From the NCBI GenBank assembly GCA_958299035.1, contig CATQJL010000305.1:62344127-62408126 (forward strand): 64,000 nt of DNA, read 5' to 3'. The DNA is from Cylicocyclus nassatus. Its lineage: Eukaryota; Nematoda; Chromadorea; Rhabditida; Strongylidae. Numbering within the stretch: the first letter of the stretch is position 1; every line of letters starts with the position of its first letter. Shown here one piece after another: positions 1 to 11,904 of this stretch. The notes beneath the pieces are model-generated. The model worked only from the letters and a program-made list of their open reading frames with translations, made no database searches and was not told the DNA's origin. The position numbers and the translations under genes are program-made.

Positions 1-20
1 TAAGCACAAGTTTTTTTTAG

Positions 21-3000
21 ATTCAATGGTTGAACGATTTGAAACACTGCATCCGGTAGAATCACCAGACGGAGAATTCCCTGGCATGCGCTTTGAGGTC
101 ACTCTGGTTAAGGTAAGGGTCATCCCCACGCATATCACTTTTGATAAGAAAAAAGATTCCTTTCAGGACCCATCAAATGGCTTGGGATTGACCTTGGTAG
201 ATGGAAATCTGAATGGCGTCAAAGGTGTCTATGTGAAGTCTGTGGCAGAAAATGGTGCTGGCATGCGAGCGGTACGCTATCTTACCGTAGCTCTACTCAC
301 GCGGTAACGAAGTGATAAGATAAAAAAAAACCTCTTCCAGGGTCTCAGCGTTGGTGACCGGCTTGTAGGCGTTGATGGTATGTCACTAGAAGGTGGTGAC
401 CGTCACAGGGCTGTCGAACTCGTCCGACAATCTGGTGACTCTGTTCGGATGGAGATCGCTAGGTTGGATGGCGTCGTTCGGCATGAAAAAAGTACGTTCT
501 TTCCTACCTCCCCTCACACCCCTTACCGTGGTTTTTATATCGTATGCATGTGATAGAATCTGCACTAATTCGTAATGTGTTGTGTTTGTAGTGCACAGTG
601 GTGATGCAGCAAAGAAATTAAGCTCAGGCGGAACACCAGGAGTGTTGACCGTAACTCCACAAAAAGGTTTTTGCTGATTTCTTCCTATTGCACTCTATGC
701 TTTTTATTTAACGACTGCTTTCGAAACAGATGGTTTGCTAGGTGTTTCCCGAACACCTCCCGCACCCAGACGAGCTGTCAACCGTCGCCAAAGAGCTGTC
801 TCTGATTTTGGAGCCATTGGTGACACCTTACCTGCTCTTGACAGCGATAGTGTTATCAACATCAAAGCTATTTCTGGGTAATTATTGATGACTTCAGTTT
901 TTGAACGATTTTGAGGGTTATCCTATTAAAGGTTGCACCTGGATGAATCAGACGAGGAACAAGGTGAATATCGACTGCCAACCTCCTCGATGTATTCGTT
1001 TGAGAATCACTATGATGATGATAGTCCATCATCGCCAAAGGTCAGAGGAGCTCAAAAGCTCACCAGCTATAATTACGAGACCTCAAAATTCGCTTTCTAG
1101 ACCTCAGAATCCGTGTCGCCTACAGAACTGGCACGCCACGCTGTTCCAGCACCGGAGGGAAGGCGGAAATATCGTTATGCTAGGTAAAATACCAAATCCG
1201 GAATCATTCGTGACTGTATTGTACATGATAAAACCGAACAGCGAAAGCCAAATTAAAAACGGCTAACTTCGATAGTTTTTCTTCTGTCGTACAGATTGTG
1301 TATGGAGTAAAAAAATCTGAACTTTGTTTCGTACCTTCTCTCACACTGGCTTTTGAGCTCTCGGAATTTGGCAGTAAAGAGAGAGGATCCAGTATGAATG
1401 AGTGATAGTTGAAAAGTCGTTTGTCCCCTTATTTCCGCTGATTCTCTTCTTTTCTCCAGGAAATCTAATCTAGAATGGACGGACGAGTTGGAAGAAGTCG
1501 GTGAAGAAAATGAGACAGAGGACGACATCATAAATGTAAGCTTCATTTGTGTGCTGGATAAAGTAGGCCTACAACTTCTTGTCTTCGATCTTTGCTATAT
1601 GTCTTTGATGATTTTTACATTGTGGAACAAACCAAATAAGCAAAATTCGATTTAGGTGGAACTGGAACGAAACTCTGTCGGATCCCTTGGTGTACAAATC
1701 GCCTCCGTAAGTGGCCGAGTCTGTATTAAACAGCTAACATCAGAACCAGCCGCAAGCCATCCTGATATCCATGTTGGGGACACCCTCGTCTATGTAAGCC
1801 TCCTATCTCCTTTACTCTATATGGCGATAGATAGAAATGAAGCACCTTAAGCTTTAGCTTATCAAACTTTAAGCTTATCGTTATGATGCTCTCAAGTAGT
1901 TGCTTGCAAAACAAGAAAAACAGAACAGGTTTGCTAACCTGCAAAACACTCTGCGGAAATTCCCTCAAATTTAAGTCTTCGGGAAGTTCTGCATTTTGCA
2001 GAACTTTTTGAGGACTTTCTCGGTAAGTTCCTAACTGTGTTGCTTTTAACGTCCAAGTCCTCGGGAAGTTCCCCTTTTCACTGCTCCATTTCACCTACGT
2101 GCTAAATGAAACCCTCGGGAAGTTTGGCAACTTAGCTTGCCCCTCGGGAAGTTTGGCAAATTAGCTTGCTCCTCGGGAAGTTCCCATGATTTGTCTGAGC
2201 TGATCCTTTAACTCCTATTTCTTGTTTCCGAAAAGGAAGTTTTTCAGGTTAATGGCGAAGCAGTCGCAAACAAATCCCATCAAGAAGTTGTTTCAATGCT
2301 AAGAAGCGGTGGTAACGTAGTCACCCTAGGCTTAAGGCGAGAACCTGAAAAGAAAGGAAATATCATCACTGCAGTGTTGGAGAAGAAACCTGAGGGTTCG
2401 CTAGGTACGGTAAAATACAAGATTTAGCTCCAGGATCGAGGTGAATGTGAACTTTCAGGTCTGTCGTTGGCCAAGAGAACTGGTTCCGAGGGTATTTTCA
2501 TTAGAATGATCGCTGCTAATTCAGCTGCTGCTGTGGAAGGTGAGTTCAAGGAAACGTCGGAATGACAATAAAATTTGGACACCGGGAAGAGGAGAGAAAG
2601 GAGAAAGGGGAAATGTTGATGTTTTGAGATTTCGAAGTTTATGCCATTTACTTTATATACTGAGAAAATTGTAGTTGAAGGGTATTTCCTGCTATGAAGA
2701 TGATTGATGTATCTCCTGGCACCATTCAGAGTCCCACATGCTTGCGCTGTACCAGCCCCAGTTCCCGCGCCGTGTCAGCTCCGTGCCGGAAACACGTGTG
2801 CCCTGGCACGGCGCTAGCACAACGCTGGCACTGGCAACTTTGGAGTTCAGTCTAAAGCAACCAAATCATCCACTATCTATTTTTCAGGCAGTTTACGCGT
2901 AGGCGATCGCCTTCTCTCACTAGATGGTGAAAGTGTCACTGATTTGACGCCGACAGCGATTCTGGAGCGGTTACGAGCCATTCAAGGAGCTGTTCACGTC

Positions 3001-3024
3001 ACTGTATCAAGGGATCCCCAATGA
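21..3024 (+). CDS. Multi-PDZ scaffold protein, C-terminal half (partial, 12 exons)
   Basis: The gene enters from the left edge through an acceptor at base 20 (T-tract then AG). Exons read as 21-112, 167-271, 341-491, 592-666, 730-877, 932-1040, 1101-1183, 1460-1535, 1656-1793, 2248-2404, 2459-2539 and 2888-3024, with GT-AG borders and matching phases; the 1041-1100 intron is the least certain. Three PDZ folds are visible. The first has the carboxylate loop GLGLTLVDG and later GLSVGDRLVGVDG. The second has SLGVQIAS and HVGDTLVYVNGEAV. The third has SLGLSLAK and LRVGDRLLSLDGESV, ending close to the stop. An acidic, serine-rich linker joins the first two. PDZ domains bind C-terminal peptides of membrane proteins, so a cortical or junctional scaffold is likely. 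It resembles the multi-PDZ (MPZ-1/MUPP1) type, but the missing N-terminus prevents naming. No damage is seen. Confidence 0.85.
2112..2169. repeat. 29-bp tandem repeat in a PDZ-gene intron
   Basis: Two adjacent near-identical 29-bp units (2112-2140 and 2141-2169) begin CCCTCGGGAAGTTTGGCAA. The core CTCGGGAAGTT occurs again at about 2052 and 2171, and as TTCGGGAAGTT at 1978, all in the 1794-2247 intron. Confidence 0.8.
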
Positions 3025-4182
3025 GTTCGCTAGCTTTTCTAGCGTCATTGTCTTCCCACCAATCTTCACTGAACTTTTTTTTTTCAAATTTTTACTACTT
3101 CTGGCTCGGTTCTTATAGTGCTCGATCCGGTCATACTTGGTTCTATTCATGTCGTGAATGTCCCCTTATTGTGCTAGAAATTTCTATTCTTCTGAGATCT
3201 GTACATATTCGAGTACCTTGCGACCTACTTAATTAACTGTGCTTATCACTGAAATCCTTACTGCTACACAAGTGTTCGTGCCTTAATGATTGCTCATCGA
3301 TATTCGATTATAGCGCTATATGTGATTGATATCCTATATTTGTGATATTTTGTAGTCGGCAACACTTCAAAATGAGCGAGTATCTCCCCCATGACCGTAG
3401 TAGGCCGTCGTGCCGCTGATTTGTTGTGTGACTACACCACCCACGTCAAAAGTGCCCCATGATTCACGTGATTTGTGGCACTTATCAAAACTTTTTTGCA
3501 CCATATCTATCTCTGAGTTCAGGTGCTTGTTGTGAGGTAGAAAGAAAATTACTTGTTTGTTTGCAACAATTTCTGTACTTGCCTCGCCACTATAAATTAT
3601 TTCGCACTCACTAATAGAGTTTATTATTAAGTAAATAATAAATGCTAATAACGTTCACTTCTTCCATCCTGCAGAGAATCTTTCTTTTGCTGCTGGTTAA
3701 ATTAGATGCGCTCTATAATTGAAGCCGAATATTTCCGAATATTCGTTTTTGTTATTCGAATTAGAACAGTCAAATATTTAGGAAAATGCATCTATCTGAT
3801 TATTCGAATAAAATTGGAAAAGACCTTTATTCGATCATTTGTTTATTCAACGAATCGAAAAATTACTTTAGTAAATTTCAAATATTCAATAAGTTATGAG
3901 CGATTTGCTCGCCGCATGCGTGGTTCCTACGCGAAAGGAACTATGTAATTACACAGGCTGTAGGAAGCTCGCTAATTTCAAATATATCTCAGTGGTTTCA
4001 ATATAATAATAAAACTCATTGAAAATAATAGCAATAAGACACTGCGCAGCTAAAAAACGAATTTTTCACGAACATATCTGTGAAAGAGAAGGAACTCTGC
4101 TGGAGAAGTATTTTATGTTCCCCAAAGACACATTTACAACTGCGTACAAGATTGTGCAGGATTCTCTGTCATAACAGAGATT
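3025..4182. other. Intergenic, no gene seen
   Basis: Downstream of the PDZ gene. The segment 3700-3900 is AT-rich with recurring TTCGAATA/CGAATATT words, also seen near 44.8-44.96 kb. No plausible exon or RNA gene was found. Confidence 0.5.
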
Positions 4183-4186
4183 TTAA

Positions 4187-4553
4187 AGGCACCGTCCACC
4201 CAAAATTTCGACCTCCATGTTTTTGCCGTTCCAGGGCCTTCTCATACCCCCGATTCCGAATATCAAGTTGAAAATCCGCGGGAACCACGAAAAACCCCCG
4301 TTTTAGAACCCGCAGAGCGATTTCTTCGGTACGGTGATTGGCTGGGCGCGCACGAATGGGCGGGACGAACGTCACGCCCATTCCGAAAGGGGAGGAGCCA
4401 GCGTCGCGAATGCTACCTGGAGCGATTTCCGAAGCAATTTTCTCGGTTCGGAAGCAACTTCAGGCAGCGCGAATTGGGCAATCACACATACGGGGGCCCC
4501 GCATCTGCTAGGTATCATAATCTCACCAACCCCAATTTGGGTGGACGGTGCCT
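4187..4553. mobile_element. TTAA-flanked MITE with AGGCACCG termini
   Basis: The left end AGGCACCGTCCACCC is mirrored by GGGTGGACGGTGCCT on the right, and both sides are flanked by TTAA (4183-4186 and 4554-4557). No coding sequence. A TTAA target duplication is characteristic of piggyBac-type transposition. A relative lies at 18515-18829. Confidence 0.8.
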
Positions 4554-4619
4554 TTAAACCCTCTGGAAAGCTTTGGGCTGATGAGCGCGGATAGCCACCG
4601 TCGGTAGATTACGGCGCTG

Positions 4620-5130
4620 TGTACCAGAAATGTCTCACATGAGAAGGATATTCAATCGAAGTGGCCTTTTAGGGTATTATGAATTATTATGAATTATGAG
4701 TACCATCTTGGAGGACATCAAAGGCTGAATCCAAATCTCCCTTCTTTGTCTGCGAAGGATGTCCGAGCGAGGAGATATGAGGGTTTGTAGGCGCAAAAAA
4801 TTGAGTAAGCGATTAGGATAAAACCATTCGTTGAAATTTATCTAATCAAAATAAGGCAGCGGAGAGTGAAGCTATACTCAAACTAAGAGGATTTATTTCA
4901 CGGAGTGCTCTGACAATCATCATCGCTGCTTTCGAAGCCTAGGAAAAATACGATTTTACCCAGGCGGCGCATTCAATTTTTGTTCTGTTAAACCCCTCAT
5001 AACTCCTGTGCAGAATTGCCCCGCAGACAAGAAAGACAGATTTGGAACTAGCGCTTTATGCCCTCCAAGATAGCATGCACCATATACTAAAAGGCCGCTT
5101 CGACTAAACATCCTCCCCTTGTCAGTATAT
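4620..5130. repeat. Fold-back repeat, family copy 1
   Basis: Imperfect long inverted repeat. The left arm contains CAAATCTCCCTTCTTTG then GAGCGAGGAGATATGAGGG; the right arm carries the complement (CCCCTCATAACTCCT, GCAGACAAGAAAGACAG). Homologous fold-backs lie at about 48.60-49.15 and 54.48-54.93 kb. Boundaries are approximate. Confidence 0.65.
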
Positions 5131-6808
5131 GTGCACCAGATCCAGATTGGTTCCGTCTACTATGAGAAAACTTTCTTTTCCTTAAGACTTCAACGCATAT
5201 AAATACAGTGCATATCCATTTTCTATCCTCATCGGCAAAACATTTGAAAAACAGACGAGTGATCTCCAAAATTTGGAATGCAAATGATTTCAGAAATAAA
5301 TGAAAGACGCTGCAAGATTCCTACACTTGGTATTCACATGACAAACAAACAACGCTGCAAATCACTGCATTTTCTCTATTCAAAAAAAAAGAAACAATTA
5401 TGCTGTTTAATTATGTTCCATCATACACACACAAATCACATGGCTGCATCAAACTGAATTCAGAAATTCAGAAAAAAAAAACTTTCACAGATAAAGACTA
5501 TCACTTGTTCAGAAGAACACTAAATCTGTGCAGAAGTCTTTCACTTTCTGAATGAAAATTCTGGTCTTGGGCTCATAAAAACATACTGCGGTGCATAAAT
5601 CCAAGAAGCCCTTGAGCGAAAAACTTTGTCAAAAAAATCAAGCAGGTTCACAATTTTATAAATTCTGAAGAAATGTCGGAAGCAGCATTGCGGCTACTAC
5701 GATATGAAAATGCTGAAAGTGAGTGGACAGCAAGCGTTGAAACTCTGACTAAAAAACTAATGTAAGACATTCTTTCCATAGGTCTGTGCCGCTTCGAAAT
5801 GTCGCTTCGAAGAGACAAAGATACTGTGCAAAAGATGCAAATAATGCGCTTTTTTCTAAACTTTTTATTCATGGAGCATAAAATTTCGAAAAAAATCACG
5901 AACATTCTGCGAACGACAAACCTAATGCCACGCCCCTTTCAAGAAAAATTTCTGTTGCACTCCTCCCATGAAAAATATCACTGGATAGTTTATGAGGACC
6001 TGGCTGCCCTTTCAAAGCTTTGCCATTTTTTTTAGTTGACCACATATCAACCAATTATTTTGAGCACGTGTAGTAACTCTTGTGTCACCATTCAACCAAC
6101 AAGGCCTTCAAAATTCATAAGCGTTACAAAATTACAATGAGCAAGAGCGATAATCTGTGAAATCCCGTGCTCATACTCATACTCGTGCGCATAGCCATAC
6201 ATTTTCTCTTCCCAATCACAAAACCAAAAAAATTATAAACTTATTATTAGCAGATGAAGGATAGTCTTTGGGATGCGCACAATTAAGTTATAGCTACAAG
6301 GAGAACTCAGAGATTTCCAGGCATAAAAATGGACGGACATAAGCTTTCTGTATTAGAATTATGAGCTGAATTCTCTAGTTTGGCTTCCCATAGAAGGATC
6401 AAACTGAAAAAAATCTAGCTTTGGAACTTTTCGTTGCTTCATGTACAATTTTGCAGCTATTTCTAAAAGCAAATTTTTCATAGTAGCTAAAGAACACATC
6501 CCAACTTCGCTTGTTTCAATAAAGTCAAGACAAAAAAACGTTCCACATTATGTTTTGCAGTGCTTTGCAATAAAAAAAAAACCTCTGCAGATGAGTAAAT
6601 CTGACGTTGCGAGCACGGGGAATCAGTTGCATTCAGTTTCACATGCAGTCAAACATGTATTTCATTGCGATTGTGGTAGGTTTTTAATTCCATACTTTCC
6701 CTTTGTGGATTACCGTAAATTGACTTCAGCTAGTGTTTGTCCCCTTCTCGCATGCCGGTAAGTAACCCTGAGTAAACTTGTGGGCTTCAATGATGATGGT
6801 CCTTGCAG
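5131..6808. other. Intergenic, no gene confirmed
   Basis: AT-rich sequence with only short unsupported reading frames. The first exon and promoter of the CAP gene should lie here, but no signal-peptide exon could be joined in phase to the exon at 6809. The donor-like CCG/GTAAGT near 6761 does not give an open frame in the needed phase. Confidence 0.4.
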
Positions 6809-7830
6809 ACATCTGCCCTGCAGGTAATGGCATGACAGACGTCTTGCGACTGAACATCTTAAACGTTCACAATGTGTTCAGGTAGGAATAAAAAGAGTAA
6901 AGAAAAAGAGTGAAAATTTGGTCAAAAAGATATGTAGCCAGCAATAATGACTAGAGAATTGTATGAAAACTTAGTTGGTGCCAAGAAGAATCTGGTTGAA
7001 TCAGGGTTTTATCTGTGTACTAGTCCTAGACGTCATTCCTTGGCTGCAGCCTTATTTCCACTCCCATTCCCTCCCCAACTCTATTCTGTCGAAAAATGCA
7101 TAGTTGCTATAACTAAGGAAACTTTATTTAATCCCACAAGATGCTAACACGCTACCCTCATAATTAGATGAAAAGTCACTAAACTCGGAGTTCATCGAAA
7201 TCCGCGTCGCATCGTCATATCTTATCCCAAAGTGCACGATTTCTGAATTTAAGGACACCGTTCGACTCAGCTCGACGAGGGGCATCTCCTTATGCATTGA
7301 AGTGCCCGTTTGGATACGGTCAATGCCCAGATTTCAAAGATTTTTGCCAGCGGTAGGATATTCAGTGTCAGTGAACAAGCACATTGAAGAATTTATGTAC
7401 TACTAGCTGGCTTACCCGGCTCCGCCGTATGTTCCGAATAGAAAATTCCATTTCTTAACCGATCCGGACCAAACTTGGCACACATACACTTCGAGCCCCG
7501 GCGGGTGTCACAGTCCACTTTTTGTTATCGATCGATGTCAATGTTATCGATTTTTTGCAAAATTTGAGCTAGGGGGCTGGAATTTGGCAGAGGGGTGTAA
7601 TCGAGCATGCTGATCACCCCCAGTGGGGTGATCAGCATGCTCGATTACCCCCCTGTGCCAACTCCCAGCCCCGTAGCTCAAATTTTGCAAAAATCGATAA
7701 AATCGGTATCGATCGATGACGAAAAGTAGCCTATGACACCCGCCGGGCCCGAAGTGTATGTGTGCCAAGTTTGGTCCCGATCGGTTCAGAAATGGAATTT
7801 TCTATTCGGAACATACGTACATACAGACCT

Positions 7831-7865
<35 letters not shown>

Positions 7866-10800
7866 TTCAGCTTTATATATAAGATCATAAGCAAAAATCT
7901 AAGAAGGGCGAAATCTGATTACCTACCAAATCTACCGTCTCCAAACGACCACTTCCTCTACTATATCCAAAGCGTCTCGTACAGCTAAATCGAACGGTGC
8001 CCTTGGATTTCGAATTCAACATTATCAAGATATGGCGATGAGGCGTGGATTTCGGTGAACTCTCCTGAGTTCCTCGACATTCTGACGAACATGAGCGGCA
8101 CTATATTACCCGATGTTTTGCATTCGTCTCTAGATCGTATGTCGCTACTGGAAGAGCAGTGGATAGAGTTGGAGGCTTCACTCCACCAGCAGCAAGAATG
8201 TACAAATTGGTATGTGTAACGCAGAGTAAGGTTCGCCCCAAACGAAAGAAATTTTCTAGAGATATGACTGTGAAATGGAAAACCTCGCAGTTGCGCACGC
8301 AAGAAAGTGTCAGTTCAAACACTCTGAAAGTAGCTCAAGACCAGGTGCTGGTGAAAATATTTTTGCTATAAGCCCTCCTGGTAACAAAGTGGAAATCGGC
8401 ATCAGGGTAAGCTAAGATCGACTTTGAAAAACAGTGTGATGGAGGGCACGCCCAATGCTATTCAGGCTGCGTATGCTTGGGCTGAGGAGGTGTATAGGTA
8501 CGGAGTAGGAAATGAGAATGTTTTCACCTGGGAGCTGATAAGCCGACCTTACACCGCTATCGGACATTACACTCAGGTAGTTTATTTTCAAAAAAAAAAA
8601 ATCTGAGAAATTAAAACCATATCAGAATTCGCAAGCATTACATTGTTGGCCGATCAACTATTCAAGGGAAAATAATGATCTCGCTTCAACTGTAATAATA
8701 ATGGATCATACATCCAACTTCTATAGCCCGACAGTCTACCGAAAAAGGTTCTCACTAGTGCTGAGAACTTCTTCGGTGGAGGCAGTGGATTCACTATCGG
8801 AAGCATGAATCGACCATACACCTTCTTACTGCACTGGCATCTGACAAAACAAGCATAGCTTGTGTTTTGGCTCTCATTACTTAAAACTTTCGTGCTATTT
8901 CACCCTTACTAATGACTAGAGAAATCAAACCAGATTACATCCTATCTGATTTTAATTCGTTATGCGCATTTCTTATTTATCAGGTTTGTCCAAAACTATA
9001 GCATCGGAGTTTACAAAAAGTCGTGGGTTTTCCTTAGTTCCACCGATTTTCTTTGATAGAGCATACCTAAGAAAGAGAAAATTTACTTTTTGGATTTGCT
9101 TTAAACAAATCTATACTGACATTTACTAACGATAAGATGCTTGATAAATAGAAGCAGTCAATCGTATTTATTCATTTGGCCGGTAAAAATGTTTAAGACC
9201 CAGAAAAATTTAATTTTACTTTTGATTGTGGTTTTAAGACTGAGTCTTTTCAAATGGGCGGAATTCTATGGATCGGATTTATGTACGGACAGCTATGTCG
9301 CTTTTTTGCTTGAAAATATTTCGAGCCTAACTTGCTTTTTACATGCTTGATGAAGGATCACTTTTGTTATATGTTACAAAAAATATAACTCAAACTAAAG
9401 GGTTTTCAAACAATTCTAAAACATTTTTTGCATTTTTTGTGGTGCAAGCCTATGCACAAACTCAATAGAATATTCAATACCATGATTTGAGCACATGATT
9501 TCACTACGGGAGTAGACAGTGTCACATTTTTTTTGAAATAATTTTACATCTTCTTCTCAATTTTTCTAGTGTCCATCAGCTGTCCGTAATTCGAAGTCAA
9601 ATAATCATAACAAAGAGTGAGTCGCACACCAACAGGATGTCATCGCACAGCTAGATCCATTAAATTATAGGCATTAAAGGCAGTGTCCGGGCAAAAAGTC
9701 GATCTTGAGATTTTGTGCTTACCCGGGTCTCTCGCGAGGCAGAATTTGAAAATCTACACTGGAAAGCGCGAAAACGGCGAAAAAGGGCTTTAACGCAGGA
9801 GTGAAATCAAAAGTGGGCGGGGTCTTCCCCACTGTGAAATCGCAGTCCCAGTTTCCGGAGCGATCTTTTCAATTCCGGTTTCGGATCATGCGTTCGCATT
9901 TGGTCCGTGGAGATGTCAGGGCGGTTAGCGGAGTTGAAAAGATCGCTCCGGAAGCTGGGACCGTGAATTCACCGTGGAGAAAACCCCGCCCACTTTTGAT
10001 TTCACTCCTGCGTTAGAGTCTTTTTCGCCGTTGTCGCGCTTTCCAGTGTGGATTTTCGGATTCAGCATAGCCAATAGGCCCAGGTAAGCACAAATTCTCA
10101 AAATCGACTTTCTGCCCGGGCACTGCCTTTAATATCAGTTGACAAATCTCTAGAATTTATAAAGGAGGCATTTACTTTAATATAGAGATATATTAGGTCG
10201 TTTCAAAAGTAATTTCGCTTTTTTCAAACAGGCACCACATTTGACGGAACAAAGTTTTCTAAGAAATCTTAGAGACATTCGATGCAGAATTTCATTTTCT
10301 TTCTAACGGTTACGAAATTTTTGCGAAACAATCAATGAGCTTTCAGAAAATAACCAAAATCTGCGACCCATGCTTTTTGAGATGGTCAAGTTTCACGATT
10401 TTTTGAAACTTTCATATCAACCCTCAGAAGGAGTTCAAGTAACGATTCGATGGAGCGAACCTTATAGAATACAAGACTGCTTTTTTTCTCCTTTCCATAG
10501 CTTGTCATACATTTTTAACAGAGTTATAACTGATGCTACCAATTTCCTTACCGGGGGCCGCTAAATCCTCGTAGAACATCAAAGCGAGGACAGTTCGGGT
10601 ACTTTTCGATGCAGCATTTTCTCCTCTTTCTAACGGGGTTTTTTGTTTCCGTGTCGTTTAGTTTTCGGGGATAAAATCATCACAATTCATTTTTTGAGGA
10701 GCCCCAGGCTGTACCTGAAAAACTCGATTTGATATTTCGAGCCCGTAAAACCTCACTTGCTTTGTTAAATTAAGGCTAACTCATAGCACCATCTTGGTAA

Positions 10801-11581
10801 TCTCAAATCCCGAAGAATTATGATGTTTGATGCGATTGTGACTGAGGTGGGCCTGCCAAAATCCGATGGTTCTATTGAAAAAATCTTTTAAAAAATTACG
10901 GCGAGCTACGAGAAAGAGTAAAAAGAAGTATTGTATTCTATAAGGTTCACACTATCGAATCGTTACTTGAAGTTCTTCTGAGAATTGATATGAAAGTTTT
11001 AAAAAATCGTGAAACTTGACCATCTCAAAAAGCATGGGTCGCAGATTTTGGTTATTTTCTGAAAGCTCATTGACTGTTTTGCAACAATTTTATAACCGTT
11101 AGAAAGAAAATGAAATTCTGCATCGAATGCCTCCAAGATTTCTAAGAAAACTTTGTTCCTTCAAATGTGGTGCCTGTTTGAAAAAAGCGAAATTACTTTT
11201 GAAACGGCCTAGTAGATTTGAGCGGTTTCTTTTTGATTCTTACGATATATCTATCAAAAGTGAAAACAAAAAAATATGAAGCTACGATTGAATAGGGGAG
11301 GAAAAACACCTTCCTAACATGTAATATTTCCAGATGGTCTGGCAGACGACAAAGTCTCTTGGCTGTGCCGTTGAGAATTGCTCAGATATGTCACTAGTAG
11401 TTTGCAACTACAAAGAAGCGTAAGACTTACAAAACTCAACTCACCTTGTTTGATGATAATTAGAGACTTTAGAGGAAATGTGATTGGTCAGCCAATTTAT
11501 GAGACGGGTGTACCATGCTCAAAGTGTCCCGTAGGAGACGGATGTGCTGCAACCAACGAGAAACTGTGTCTTCTGAGCTAG
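6809..11581 (+). CDS. CAP/SCP-TAPS secreted protein (ASP-like), frame apparently broken
   Basis: Exons read as 6809-6881 (ending in the HN..R helix), 8134-8209 (PPAARMYKL), 8260-8406, about 8409-8576, 11334-11419 and 11464-11581 (stop). The CAP signatures are intact: GHYTQ joined to MVW across an intron, LGCAVENC, VVCNY, and GNVIGQPIYETG followed by a cysteine-rich tail. This is one CAP domain of usual length; in parasitic nematodes such proteins are secreted and abundant. The frame shifts at about 8407, where GENIFAISPP-type sequence runs into GTAAGCTAA, while the next CAP segment is open in another frame. The 10, 27 or 53 nt introns that could be drawn are too short or do not restore phase. 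It is either a pseudogene or a sequence error. An extra cysteine-rich exon-like stretch (KCPFGYGQCPDF, about 7270-7351, good donor) lies in the first intron; its role is unclear. The signal-peptide exon was not found. Confidence 0.8.
7403..7884 (-). mobile_element. Non-autonomous Helitron with an internal palindrome
   Basis: Read on the minus strand it begins TCTTATATATAAAGCTGAAT at 7884, followed by a (GTCT)n run, and ends GCCGGGTAAGCCAGCTAG next to a T at 7403. TC start, GC-rich stem and CTAG/T end are Helitron features. The body is an inverted pair meeting near 7620 (GGGTGATCAGCATGCTCGAT and its complement). It lies in the first CAP intron. Confidence 0.75.
9678..10128. mobile_element. TTAA-flanked fold-back MITE (AGGCAGTG family)
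   Basis: Left end AGGCAGTGTCCGGGC and right end GCCCGGGCACTGCCT are flanked by TTAA at 9674-9677 and 10129-10132. The arms extend over most of the element. It lies in the 8577-11333 CAP intron. A truncated relative is at 21.6-22.0 kb. Confidence 0.85.
10193..11212. mobile_element. Mariner-type MITE with long terminal inverted repeats
   Basis: Ends TTAGGTCGTTTCAAAAGTAA and its near complement, each flanked by TA (10191-10192 and 11213-11214). Arms of roughly 230 bp or more pair well. The end sequence resembles mariner termini (TTAGGTTG...AAAAGTAAT). Internal words, such as the CTTTCTAACGG and GGCTGTACC region, recur at 56.95-57.07 kb inside the larger relative at 55210-57557. No transposase was recognised. 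Confidence 0.8.
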
Positions 11582-11598
11582 GCTCTTTTTGCTTCTAG

Positions 11599-11604
11599 AA
11601 TAAA
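11599..11604 (+). promoter_or_regulatory. AATAAA poly(A) signal of the CAP gene
   Basis: Canonical AATAAA 18 bases past the CAP stop codon, at a typical spacing for short nematode 3' UTRs. Confidence 0.6.
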
Positions 11605-11904
11605 GAATTCATTGGTGGATTGTTTTGAACACCACAAACCACCACTGAGCATCCGATAATCCTGCAAATATTGCAGGATTCGATGTCGAAGGGGATGAGC
11701 ATGCGTTACAAAAAAACATTTTTTTTCATTAGAGAATATGTGCAATGACCTTAAAACAACTTTTCAACAAGTGCGAACAACAGAAATACTTCGAGTATGA
11801 TTGAAATATAACAATTCTTCAAAAGTTCAACAAAACTGCGTCAAAAAAAAAACAAAAACAAAACAGAAACATGCAAATTATTGGTTGTCATAAGCTGTTA
11901 CTCA
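11605..11904. other. Convergent 3' ends of two genes
   Basis: The CAP gene (plus) and the proline-rich gene (minus) end tail to tail here. An A-rich stretch lies near 11845-11870. No further feature seen. Confidence 0.4.

Noticed and set aside
5799..6035. Short plus-strand frame of 78 codons
   Set aside because: Lysine/phenylalanine-rich AT-biased translation, no splice signals, no family resemblance.
7830..7860. (GTCT)n / (CAGA)n runs as CRISPR-like or independent microsatellites
   Set aside because: They are part of the Helitron 5' region and recur at the same place in every copy.
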